From the NCBI GenBank assembly GCA_023433855.1, contig JAEYTV010000310.1, positions 1 through 19,955 of the forward strand: a stretch of 19,955 bases of DNA. The letters run 5' to 3'. Positions 1 through 6,416 of the stretch are shown one piece after another. Source of the stretch: Pseudomonadota bacterium (lineage in GTDB: Bacteria > Pseudomonadota > Alphaproteobacteria > Rhizobiales > Rhizobiaceae). The notes beneath the pieces are model-generated. The model was given only the letters and a program-made list of their open reading frames with translations, searched no databases and was not told the origin of the DNA. A program made the position numbers and the translations under genes. Numbering within the stretch: the first letter of the stretch is position 1; every line of letters starts with the position of its first letter.

Positions 1-320
1 ATACCGAGGCGGGTGGACAGCGAGCCGGCTGCGACATTGCGCACCACGATCTCCAGAGGGATAATCTCGACCTCTTTGATCAACTGTTCGCGCATGTTCA
101 GGCGACGAATAAAATGGGTCGGAATGCCGATCTTGTTCAGATGGGTAAAGATGTATTCCGAGATGCGGTTGTTCAAAACGCCCTTGCCATCGATCACATC
201 ATGCTTCTTCTTGTTGAAAGCTGTGGCGTCATCCTTGAAGAACTGAATCAGCGTACCTGGTTCCGGGCCTTCGTACAGGATCTTGGCCTTGCCTTCGTAG
301 ATACGGCGGCGACGGTTCAT
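1..320 (-). CDS. purC: SAICAR synthase (phosphoribosylaminoimidazole-succinocarboxamide synthase), 3' end beyond window
   Basis: PurC joins aspartate to CAIR in an ATP-dependent step of de novo purine synthesis in the cytoplasm. The visible 106 codons begin [18 protein letters not shown] and carry the family's N-terminal nucleotide-binding segment ([10 protein letters not shown], residues 8-17). Further in are [10 protein letters not shown] and the conserved [16 protein letters not shown] segment just before the window edge. The family is about 250 residues long, so more than half the gene lies to the left of the window. The start is the ATG at 318-320, which matches the usual rhizobial N-terminus; the ribosome binding site is weak. 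In rhizobia as I know them, this copy is normally followed by purS, purQ and purL, which cannot be checked here. A hairpin lies in the leader at 342-358. Identification is firm. Confidence 0.96.
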   Translation of the reverse strand, partial: MNRRRRIYEGKAKILYEGPEPGTLIQFFKDDATAFNKKKHDVIDGKGVLNNRISEYIFTHLNKIGIPTHFIRRLNMREQLIKEVEIIPLEIVVRNVAAGSLSTRLG

Positions 321-341
321 GATTTCTTGTCTCGTTTGTTG

Positions 342-358
342 GCGCCTCCGCGAGGCGC
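342..358 (-). repeat. Perfect 7-bp hairpin in the purC leader
   Basis: GCGCCTC (342-348) and GAGGCGC (352-358) form a perfect GC-rich inverted repeat around a 3-nt loop. It ends 21 nt upstream of the purC ATG on the transcribed leader. No U-tract follows, so it does not look like a terminator. It could stabilise the leader or affect ribosome access; that is inference. The structure itself is directly visible. Confidence 0.45.
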
Positions 359-376
359 AGTGGTTGTTTGACGCGG

Positions 377-405
377 TCCTTATCGGAAAATCTCAGGTTT
401 CACAA
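377..405 (-). promoter_or_regulatory. purC: Candidate purC promoter (weak)
   Basis: On the minus strand TTGTGA (405-400) and TAAGGA (382-377) are separated by exactly 17 bp, roughly matching a sigma70-type promoter. A start near 370 would give a leader of about 50 nt that contains the 342-358 hairpin. The -10 match is poor, so this is only a candidate. Confidence 0.25.
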
Positions 406-972
406 TGCAGGCCGACATACGGCTTTTTGAGCGGCACGCGGCCGCCGTTGGCTGAACATTTACCTGACGGGATGGAGGCACAAGGCCGCCGTTGTAGCAA
501 TGTTAATCTCCTGACCATGGCCGACCGTAAACAACAAAAGCGGGAAATCGGCGACGCTCGCCATCCGCTCACGCCCCGGATATGTCGCCCGAGTACCCGT
601 CAAAACCGTCGCGCAGACCGCAAGAGCAGTCTGGGTCGTGACACAGACCGCGTCCGCTGCACCTTCCGTCTGGCTGAACTCTGATTCCCGCTCCAGATCG
701 AAAGCCCAACTGCCGCGACATAGACACCAAATTACGTCATGATTTCGACGTCCAAGGGCATCTGGCGTCCGGCCGCGGCGCCGGGCGAAGGTCACCTGGG
801 GCTCCTCATTGAAGGGAGTTCAAGGAACTCGTCGGGCTTGGGGGCGGTGTCCTCCACATTCCTTCGGCCGCATGTTTCAGTTTCCCGAAAGCCCTATTCC
901 GCCGCACGGGTGATTGCGCTATGCGCCTCTTTTGATTATGGGTCCGGACAACGTCCAACTGGGGAGAGTGAA

Positions 973-1287
973 ATGCGTGGCATAAGCGATCGTGAGAGAG
1001 CGTTCGAAAACAAGTTCGCACATGATCAGGATCTTAAGTTCAAGGCCCTTGCTCGTCGCAACAAGCTGGTGGGTATTTGGGCCGCCGGTCTTCTCGGCAG
1101 AGCCGATGCTGATGCCTACGCAAAGGAGGTTGTCCTCGCTGATTTCGAAGAAGCGGGTGACGAAGATGTGTTTCGCAAACTGCGGACAGATTTTGATGCC
1201 GCCGGCGTATCGGTTTCCGACGCCGACATTCGCGCCAAGATGCTAGAATTCCTCGCCAACGCGGTCGCCCAGATCGAGCAGGAATAA
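973..1287 (+). CDS. F1Fo-ATP synthase inhibitory zeta subunit (DUF1476 family)
   Basis: This 104-residue protein begins MRGISDRERAFENKFAHDQD and continues with ALARRNKLVGIWAAGLLG and a helix-rich C-terminus (ADFEEAGDEDVFRKLR). That is the DUF1476 family, whose Paracoccus denitrificans member is the zeta subunit. Zeta binds F1 through its N-terminal helix and blocks wasteful ATP hydrolysis. The length matches the family. The start is the ATG at 973 with GGGGAGAG about 5 nt upstream; longer in-frame extensions have no conserved sequence. Zeta genes are often found beside purC in alphaproteobacteria, as here, with no obvious functional link. Inhibitory strength varies between species, and whether this one inhibits strongly cannot be read from the sequence. 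Confidence 0.93.
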   Translation: MRGISDRERAFENKFAHDQDLKFKALARRNKLVGIWAAGLLGRADADAYAKEVVLADFEEAGDEDVFRKLRTDFDAAGVSVSDADIRAKMLEFLANAVAQIEQE

Positions 1288-1586
1288 TCGCGTCTCGCCG
1301 AACGCGCGCTCGGCGATCGCCTCCGGATTACATTCAGCGCACGAGGGGCTCACGCGCGAGCCTCTGGCAGTCCGACGTTCATCGAGGGCTAGCGGCCGGA
1401 CCGAGCCGTCGGCATTGGGCGTGGGCCCGCGACGTTAGTCGCACCAGCTCGCGATCGATCTTGGGCGTCCGATGGTTGAGCGGTAAAAGGCCGACTATCG
1501 ATAAGTGGTCTCGCTGATAAGAGCGATTTTCCCGGTCCCGAGCTCGCCAAAGCGTTTTCTGAGGCTGATGACGTCGCTGACCCGGG
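1288..1586. other. Convergent intergenic region, no firm gene
   Basis: About 300 bases between the 3' ends of the zeta gene and the hydrolase gene. Besides the two hairpins at 1295-1316 and 1344-1365, the only protein-like signal is on the minus strand. A GTG at 1590 overlaps the hydrolase stop codon (GTGA) and opens 31 codons ending at 1495 (VTRVSDVISLRKRFGELGTG, then an 11-residue tail). It resembles real protein more than random translation, but I cannot assign it. It could be a tiny coupled gene, a gene remnant or chance. Confidence 0.35.
1295..1316 (+). terminator. Hairpin after the zeta subunit gene, weak terminator candidate
   Basis: TCGCCGA (1295-1301) and TCGGCGA (1310-1316) form a perfect 7-bp stem with an 8-nt loop, starting 8 nt after the zeta stop codon. 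A second imperfect hairpin lies at 1344-1365 (GGCTC/GAGCC core extended through one G-U pair). Neither is followed by a T-run, so intrinsic termination is uncertain. Their position between convergent genes fits a 3'-end role. Confidence 0.35.
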
Positions 1587-2141
1587 TCACCCCTTCAGAC
1601 GACTGAGGAACTGCGCGAACACCATGGTACCTTCAGGCCAGGGTCCGTGGCCCGATTCAGCGTTGATATGACCAGAATCGCCCGCATCGATCAGGAGTGA
1701 GCCCCAAGCTGCGGCAATGTCGTCGGCGTGCTCGAATGAGCCGAACGGATCGCTGCGGCTTGCGACGGTAACCGACGGGAAGGGCAGGGGATGGCGAGGA
1801 TAGGGGCCGAACGTCATAAGGTGCTTCGGTCGGATCTCCGGATTGTCCACTTCGGGAGGGGCGACGAAGAAAGCGCCGACGACAGGCTTGGTAAACAGCG
1901 GGATCGCGTGAATCGCCGAGGGGATCCCCAACGAATGGGCGACCAGAACGACGGGGCGGGTGGAGGCATTCACCTCTTTCGCTATGGTCGCGATCCAGTC
2001 CTCGCGGACTGGCTTCGACCATTCTGCCTGCTCGACGCGGCGTGCTGTCGTAAGCTTCGCCTGCCAGCGCGTCTGCCAGTGGCTCGGCCCGGAATTGGTA
2101 TAGCCGGGTATAATCAGGATATCGGCGTCGGATGCTTTCAT
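1587..2141 (-). CDS. RBBP9/YdeN-family alpha/beta hydrolase (serine hydrolase)
   Basis: A 184-residue cytoplasmic serine hydrolase of the RBBP9/YdeN type. Visible family features are an N-terminal strand and oxyanion segment ILIIPGYTNSGPSHWQ (residues 8-23), the nucleophile motif AHSLG with Ser70, an acid in ASRSDPFGS, and the catalytic-histidine signature DSGHINAESGHGPWPEG near the C-terminus. Members are small esterases of mostly unknown natural substrate. The start is placed at the ATG at 2139-2141 because family similarity begins there. The frame stays open to 2357, but that extension has no conserved sequence and would reach into the purB 3' hairpin. The ribosome binding site is weak. 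It lies 242 nt downstream of purB on the same strand. Confidence 0.88.
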   Translation of the reverse strand: MKASDADILIIPGYTNSGPSHWQTRWQAKLTTARRVEQAEWSKPVREDWIATIAKEVNASTRPVVLVAHSLGIPSAIHAIPLFTKPVVGAFFVAPPEVDNPEIRPKHLMTFGPYPRHPLPFPSVTVASRSDPFGSFEHADDIAAAWGSLLIDAGDSGHINAESGHGPWPEGTMVFAQFLSRLKG

Positions 2142-2345
2142 GGTGGCGCCGATGTGAGAAAGGCCGAGGTCGAAGTCAAGGGAAAAGGCGATAAACCGGC
2201 GGAAATCGGTCGCATTTTCGTTGTCGCGGTCGCATGAGACAGGCCCTGGAGCATCTGCGACATTCTCGGCCGCCCCTGATACTCCTTGCCCCCGCAAAGG
2301 TGCGATGGGTAAGCCGGAGGCGTGATCAAGGTGAAGACGGCCATG

Positions 2346-2367
2346 GTGACGCCGCAAGCGGCGTCAC
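2346..2367 (-). terminator. Strong perfect hairpin just after purB
   Basis: GTGACGCCGC (2346-2355) and GCGGCGTCAC (2358-2367) are a perfect 10-bp inverted repeat separated by 2 nt, lying 16 nt beyond the purB stop codon. Folded, it gives about 9 GC-rich pairs with a 4-nt loop. There is no T-tract on the minus-strand exit side, so it may act as a non-canonical terminator or a 3'-end stabiliser of purB mRNA. It also separates purB from the hydrolase gene. Confidence 0.55.
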
Positions 2368-2383
2368 GCGTTTGCGGCTGATC

Positions 2384-3688
2384 TCACTGACCAAATACGC
2401 GCCGGAAGATCGTATCCACATGCTTGGTGTGATAGCCTAGATCGAACTTCTCGCGAATATCGTCCTCGGAGAGCGCCGCACGCACTTCCGGGTCGGCGAG
2501 TAGCTCCTCCAGGAAGTCCTTGCCCTCTTCCCAAACCTTCATGGCATTGCGCTGCACGAGGCGGTAGGCGTCTTCGCGCGATACGCCGGCTTGGGTAAGG
2601 GCAAGCAGAACGCGCTGCGAATGAACCAGTCCGCGGAACTTGTTCATGTTTTTCATCATATTGTCCGGATAGACGAGCAACTTGTCTATGACGGAAGTCA
2701 TGCGTGCAAGGGCGAAATCGAGCGTCACGGTGGCATCGGGACCGATCATGCGCTCCACGGAGGAGTGGGAGATATCGCGTTCGTGCCAGAGCGCCACGTT
2801 TTCCATTGCCGGCAGTGCGTAGGACCGAACCATGCGAGCAAGGCCCGTAAGGTTCTCCGTCAACACGGGATTCCGCTTGTGCGGCATGGCGGATGAGCCC
2901 TTCTGGCCCGGCGATAAATATTCCTCCGCTTCCAACACCTCGGTCCGCTGCAGGTGGCGGATCTCGATCGCCAGCCGCTCGATCGACGAGGCGATGACGC
3001 CGAGGACGGCGAAATACATGGCATGACGGTCGCGCGGGATGACCTGGGTGGAGACTGGCTCCGGCTTCAGGCCCATGGCGGCGGCCACATGCTCCTCGAC
3101 CCGCGGATCGATGTTTGCGAACGTGCCGACGGCGCCCGAAATCGCGCAGGTGGCGATCTCTTCCCGGGCTTCGAGAAGACGGGTCTTGTTGCGGTCGAAT
3201 TCCGCATAGGCCTGCGCCAGCTTGATTCCGAAGGTGGTGGGCTCGGCATGAATCCCGTGGCTGCGCCCGATCGTGACGGTATCCTTGTGCTCAAAGGCGC
3301 GGCGCTTCAGGGCCTCGAGAAGCCTGTCCATGTCGGCCAGCAACAGGTCCGTCGCCCGAACGAGCTGGACACTGAAGCAGGTGTCGAGCACATCGGACGA
3401 AGTCATGCCCTGGTGTATGAAGCGGCTGTCGGGGCCGACGAATTCCGCCAGATGGGTCAGGAAGGCAATGACGTCGTGTTTGGTGACCGCCTCGATCTCG
3501 TCGATGCGGGCGACATTGAATTCGGCCTTGCCACCCTTTTCCCAGATCGTCTCCGCCGCGGATTTGGGAATCACGCCGATGGCGGCGAGAGCGTCGCAGG
3601 CGTGCGCCTCGATCTCGAACCAGATGCGGAACTTGGTCTCAGGCGACCAGATGGCGACCATCTCGGGCCGCGAATAACGGGGGATCAT
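2384..3688 (-). CDS. purB: Adenylosuccinate lyase
   Basis: This 434-residue enzyme cleaves SAICAR to AICAR and adenylosuccinate to AMP, releasing fumarate, so it serves two steps of purine synthesis. It begins MIPRYSRPEMVAIWSPETKF. It carries the fumarase/aspartase superfamily signatures in order: KHDV (residues 70-73), GMTSSDVLDT (about 94-103), GRSHGIHAEPTTFG with His144, and the flexible-loop signature SSAMPHKRNP (265-274) with the catalytic serine. The length is normal for the short bacterial/B. subtilis-type PurB. The start is the ATG at 3688. A sigma70-like promoter candidate lies 30 nt upstream and a strong hairpin follows the stop. It lies 225 nt after rpe on the same strand, and the other purine gene seen here, purC, is 2 kb away. 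Assignment is firm. Confidence 0.97.
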   Translation of the reverse strand: MIPRYSRPEMVAIWSPETKFRIWFEIEAHACDALAAIGVIPKSAAETIWEKGGKAEFNVARIDEIEAVTKHDVIAFLTHLAEFVGPDSRFIHQGMTSSDVLDTCFSVQLVRATDLLLADMDRLLEALKRRAFEHKDTVTIGRSHGIHAEPTTFGIKLAQAYAEFDRNKTRLLEAREEIATCAISGAVGTFANIDPRVEEHVAAAMGLKPEPVSTQVIPRDRHAMYFAVLGVIASSIERLAIEIRHLQRTEVLEAEEYLSPGQKGSSAMPHKRNPVLTENLTGLARMVRSYALPAMENVALWHERDISHSSVERMIGPDATVTLDFALARMTSVIDKLLVYPDNMMKNMNKFRGLVHSQRVLLALTQAGVSREDAYRLVQRNAMKVWEEGKDFLEELLADPEVRAALSEDDIREKFDLGYHTKHVDTIFRRVFGQ

Positions 3689-3719
3689 GGGTTGTCGTTT
3701 CCTTCGCGATTACGGGGTG

Positions 3720-3748
3720 CCTCTAGCAAGAAGCGCGAGCAAGCTCAA
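3720..3748 (-). promoter_or_regulatory. purB: Candidate purB promoter
   Basis: On the minus strand TTGAGC (3748-3743) and TAGAGG (3725-3720) are separated by exactly 17 bp. This resembles the rhizobial sigma70-type pattern CTTGAC-N17-CTATAT (here CTTGAG...CTAGAG). Transcription would begin near 3713, about 25 nt before the purB ATG. It suggests purB can be transcribed separately from rpe, consistent with the 225-nt gap. Confidence 0.4.
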
Positions 3749-3913
3749 GTTTCCGGCGCGCACGGCGCAACCTCGTCGTCCGGATGCCGGATCGTCGACC
3801 TGACAAAGGAAAGGCATCGAACCGATCTCGCCTCCGGATGCGCATTGTCACCAGCCGGTGCAATCCGGTTGCCGGTGCAACGGCTCACGTATTGCGCCGG
3901 TCCACCTGCGCAG

Positions 3914-4591
3914 TCATGCCGGAGGGTGGGACGCGGCCCTCTTGAGGCCGGTTATATTGTCCCGATAGGCCTGAAGCCCACCTCCCTTGTAGACTGCCGA
4001 ACCTGCCACAAAGACGTTGGCGCCCGCCGAGCGCGCAGCCCCGATCGTTTCTGCGGTAATGCCGCCGTCCACCTCGAGTTCGATGGGCCGTGCTCCGATC
4101 AGCGCTTTGGTCTGGCGAATCTTCTCTGTCATGGCGGGGATGAACTTCTGACCACCAAAACCCGGATTGACACTCATGATCAGGATCAGGTCGATGTCGT
4201 CCAGAACGTTCTCCAGTGTGGAAAGCGGGGTGGCCGGGTTCAGAGTCACCCCGACCTTTTTCCCGAGCGAGCGGATCGTCTGCAAAGAGCGATGCAGATG
4301 TGGGCCGGCTTCCACATGGACGGTGATCCCGTCGCAGCCTGCCTTGGCAAAGGCCTCCAGGAAGGGATCGGCGGGCGAGATCATCAGGTGGCAATCGAAG
4401 AAGGCATCGGTATGGGACCGGAGCGACTTGATCACGTCTGGCCCGAAAGAGATGTTGGGTACGAAATGACCATCCATCACGTCGAGGTGGATCCAGTCGG
4501 CACCCGCCTCGACTGCGTCACGGACCTCTTGACCAAGCTTGGAAAAATCTGCGGCAAGGATCGACGGCGCGATGCGGATCGGAAGGGTCAT
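3914..4591 (-). CDS. rpe: Ribulose-phosphate 3-epimerase
   Basis: A 225-residue TIM-barrel enzyme that interconverts ribulose 5-phosphate and xylulose 5-phosphate in the pentose phosphate pathway. All expected metal and catalytic residues are visible: Ser10 in IAPSILAADF, His35 and Asp37 in WIHLDVMDGHFVPN, His68 in FDCHLMI, the phosphate loop segment MSVNPGFGGQKF (139-150) and Asp175 in VDGGI. The start is placed at the ATG at 4589-4591, with GGAG about 10 nt upstream, because family similarity begins at MTLPIRIAPS. The frame is open 12 codons further. It follows the substrate-binding-protein gene by 58 nt and may be cotranscribed with it. It could supply ribose precursors for purine synthesis alongside purB, which is inference from position. 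Confidence 0.95.
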   Translation of the reverse strand: MTLPIRIAPSILAADFSKLGQEVRDAVEAGADWIHLDVMDGHFVPNISFGPDVIKSLRSHTDAFFDCHLMISPADPFLEAFAKAGCDGITVHVEAGPHLHRSLQTIRSLGKKVGVTLNPATPLSTLENVLDDIDLILIMSVNPGFGGQKFIPAMTEKIRQTKALIGARPIELEVDGGITAETIGAARSAGANVFVAGSAVYKGGGLQAYRDNITGLKRAASHPPA

Positions 4592-4649
4592 ACTCAGGAT
4601 CTCCAATGGGTCTGCCCCCTCTAGCATCGGCCGCCGGCATCAGCAATCG

Positions 4650-5753
4650 TCACTCCGTTGCGGGCTGCGACACCGCGAAGGCGGTTCCTCGCCACTCGAG
4701 TAAGCGGAAGGGGTTGTCCGCGAGCTCGTGTGTTTCGTCGAAACGGACCGGACCGATGACGGTGCTGAAGCGGCCAGCGACGAGCGCCTCGGCCAGCGGC
4801 TGCCCGGTCGCCGTGTTCATGGCCTGCTGCACCACCTGCACCGCCGCATAGGCGGGAAGAACGTAACCCTCGGGCTCGATGCCCTTCTTCAGCATCGCGC
4901 CTGCCGCAGCCGTCGCAGGACGCAAGCCTGCATAATCGGGAAGGGCCACCGCAAGAACGCCGTCCCGCAGCGGCACGGGACGGTTTGCAGCGCGCAACGC
5001 ATCTCCACCGATCAGAGTAAGTGGAATCTCTTCCGATGCGGCGTCGCGCGCGATGATCGAGGCATCGTTGCGGTCACCGCCGACAAACACATGCGTTGCC
5101 CCGGCTTTTGCGAGCCGTCGCACCAGGGAGATCTGCTGTTCCTGCCCCGGACGGAACGTGTCGGTAAAGACCGGGGTGATCCCCGCCGGCTCAAGCCGCT
5201 CGCGGATGGCGCTCGCCAGCTCCCGGCCGTAAATCGTTCCGTCGTCGATGAGTGCGATCGGCTCTGCTTTCCAGAGGGTCAGCATGATCTCGGCAAGTTT
5301 TTCCGCCTCGTCGCCTTCTGCTGGCGCCATCCGGTAGAAATGCCAGCCGCCCCGGATGGCGTCTTCCATGAGAACACCGGACCGGACAGAAACAGTGATG
5401 GCGGGGATGCCGGCACCCTTGAGCTGCGGCAGGGCCGTGGCAAGGGTTTCGGCGCAGAGGAACCCCACCGCAGCGGCAGCATCTGCCTCCTTCAGTTTCC
5501 TCGCCACGACGCTACCGCCGCTTTCTTCGCAAGTTTCGTCTATTTCCACGATGGTGTCGCCGGTTACCTTTGCGGCTTGCCGTGCACCAGAGATGATCTG
5601 GTCGCCAAGCGATGCATAGGGACCCGAGCGCGGCGCCACCACGCCGAGCACTGCTGCCGATGCGGGCGCGCATCCGATAAACGATGCAGCCAGCCAAGCT
5701 ATGATGGCACGTCCTGCTGTCATTCTTGCCGTTCGGTCATCTGTTATGGTCAA
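4650..5753 (-). CDS. Periplasmic substrate-binding protein, branched-chain amino acid ABC transporter type (LivJ/LivK-like fold)
   Basis: About 367 residues (357 from the alternative ATG) of the type 1 periplasmic binding fold used by LivJ/LivK-type proteins. After a signal peptide (hydrophobic AIIAWLAASFIG, likely cleavage after APASA) the mature protein starts AVLGVVAPRSGPYASLGDQI, the usual first strand and ligand loop. Later come GFLCAETLATALPQLKGAGI, AEPIALIDDGTIYGRELA and ATHVFVGGDRNDASIIARDA, the hinge and second-lobe strands. Ligand unknown. Two starts are possible: TTG at 5753 with GGAAGG 5 nt upstream, or ATG at 5723, which gives a more typical 23-residue signal peptide. No permease or ATPase gene is nearby, so it is an orphan binding protein. 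It is divergent from the flavin reductase operon across a spacer with a tandem repeat. Confidence 0.85.
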   Translation of the reverse strand: MTITDDRTARMTAGRAIIAWLAASFIGCAPASAAVLGVVAPRSGPYASLGDQIISGARQAAKVTGDTIVEIDETCEESGGSVVARKLKEADAAAAVGFLCAETLATALPQLKGAGIPAITVSVRSGVLMEDAIRGGWHFYRMAPAEGDEAEKLAEIMLTLWKAEPIALIDDGTIYGRELASAIRERLEPAGITPVFTDTFRPGQEQQISLVRRLAKAGATHVFVGGDRNDASIIARDAASEEIPLTLIGGDALRAANRPVPLRDGVLAVALPDYAGLRPATAAAGAMLKKGIEPEGYVLPAYAAVQVVQQAMNTATGQPLAEALVAGRFSTVIGPVRFDETHELADNPFRLLEWRGTAFAVSQPATE

Positions 5754-5827
5754 ACCTGCCTTCCGCCATCCCCGAAGAAGAGGACTGGATCTGGTAAAAA
5801 GCCGGGAGCCAAGTGGACATCATGGCT

Positions 5828-5861
5828 CTTTACGCCCATATCTTGTTTACGTTCATATCTT
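5828..5861. repeat. Two tandem copies of a 17-bp direct repeat in the divergent spacer
   Basis: CTTTACGCCCATATCTT (5828-5844) is followed immediately by GTTTACGTTCATATCTT (5845-5861); 14 of 17 positions agree. The pair lies between the divergent starts at 5753 (minus) and 5906 (plus). The spacing and location suggest binding sites for a dimeric or tandemly binding transcription factor. No family is assigned. Confidence 0.6.
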
Positions 5862-5905
5862 AACAGTGCAGACTGACATCTCGCTATGACTTTTATGAGA
5901 TACCC

Positions 5906-6394
5906 TTGACGGAGCAGCCGATTTTCGATCCCGTCGCATACCGCGACGGCATGGCACGTTACGCCGGACACGTCCAGCTGGTCACCACCGAACTCGAAGG
6001 CGTCAGACGCGGTGTGACGATCACCGCCGCCTGTTCCGTGTCAGACAATCCTCCCACGGTCCTCGTCTGCCTCAACCAGAGCAACGTCAAGAACGCGATC
6101 TTCGCCAAGAGTGGCGTCTTTGCTCTCAACTCCCTGGCAGCGCATCATCAGGAACTGGCCATCGCCTTTGCCGGCCTCACTGCGGCTGACGACAGGTTTT
6201 CTCTCGGGGAGTGGAAAAAGCTCGTCACGGGAGCTCCGGTGCTCGCCGACGCTGTCGTGAGCTTCGATTGCGAGGTGACCGAGATCAAGCAGGTTTCCAC
6301 GCACTTCGTGATGTTCGGTGAAGTGAAGGCAGTTCATCTCGGGCCCGAAACATCGTCTCTCATTTATCTTGGCCGAGGTTTCCGTAGTCTCTAG
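5906..6394 (+). CDS. Flavin reductase (RutF/HpaC-like, FMN-binding split barrel)
   Basis: A 162-residue flavin reductase-like protein. These enzymes use NAD(P)H to reduce FMN or FAD, usually to feed a partner oxygenase. Family hallmarks are FDPVAYRDGMARYAGHVQLV (residues 7-26), the flavin-contact segment RRGVTITAACSVSDNPPTVL (34-53), NVKNAIFAKSGVFALNSL (60-77) and a C-terminal GEVKAVHLG...LIYLGRGF. The start is taken as TTG at 5906 because the conserved N-terminus MTEQPIFDP begins there. The nearby ATGs at 5886 and 5895 are in another frame and stop at once. It is the first gene of a plus-strand operon, ending 22 nt before the moxR-like gene. No oxygenase partner is present, so its role beside molybdoenzyme maturation genes is unclear. 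Confidence 0.88.
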   Translation: MTEQPIFDPVAYRDGMARYAGHVQLVTTELEGVRRGVTITAACSVSDNPPTVLVCLNQSNVKNAIFAKSGVFALNSLAAHHQELAIAFAGLTAADDRFSLGEWKKLVTGAPVLADAVVSFDCEVTEIKQVSTHFVMFGEVKAVHLGPETSSLIYLGRGFRSL

Positions 6395-6403
6395 AATAGC
6401 GGG

Positions 6404-6410
6404 AAGGAGG
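6404..6410 (+). promoter_or_regulatory. Near-perfect Shine-Dalgarno sequence deciding the moxR-like start
   Basis: AAGGAGG at 6404-6410 matches the anti-Shine-Dalgarno core. Two ATGs follow: one immediately adjacent at 6411 and one 6 nt on at 6417. The spacing favours 6417 as the real start. Confidence 0.6.
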
Positions 6411-6416
6411 ATGACC

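Larger units (their letters stand above)
321..972. other. Intergenic region between purC and the zeta subunit gene
   Basis: About 650 bases between two divergently oriented genes. Near purC it holds the leader hairpin and weak promoter candidate described separately. Near the zeta gene there is a weak TTGCGC (914-919), 17-bp spacer, TATGGG (937-942) arrangement about 30 nt upstream of the ATG. Open frames cross the middle on both strands, for example 460-795 on the minus strand with 111 codons. None has a recognisable product, domain or convincing ribosome binding site. I see no RNA gene or mobile element here. Confidence 0.5.

Noticed and set aside
460..795. 111-codon minus-strand frame upstream of purC
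   Set aside because: Unusual composition, no family resemblance and no good start site. It cannot be excluded, but I do not support it as a gene.
2151..2179. TTGACT, 17-bp spacer, CACATC ahead of the hydrolase
   Set aside because: The -35 box is good but the -10 box is poor, and transcription would start only about 3 nt before the ATG, so I treat it as chance.
2138..2344. 68-codon minus-strand frame ending in an ATGA overlap with the hydrolase start
   Set aside because: The overlap is suggestive, but the frame starts right beside the purB hairpin without a ribosome binding site and the peptide (Ser/Thr/Pro-rich) resembles no family.
3854..3880. 10-bp direct repeat GCCGGTGCAA and small hairpin GTTGC-CGGT-GCAAC after rpe
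   Set aside because: Short and GC-rich, with no T-run. It may help end the rpe transcript but is too weak to call.
2954..4624. 556-codon plus-strand open frame
   Set aside because: Fully antisense to purB and rpe, no recognisable domain; explained by high GC and rare stops in the complementary frame.
5640..5680. Possible lipoprotein signal (FIGC) in the substrate-binding protein
   Set aside because: The residue at -3 is Phe, not Leu, and a good signal peptidase I site (APASA) follows, so ordinary secretion is more likely.
4728..5876. 382-codon plus-strand open frame
   Set aside because: Antisense to the substrate-binding protein gene, with Cys/Arg/His-rich low-quality sequence and no domain.
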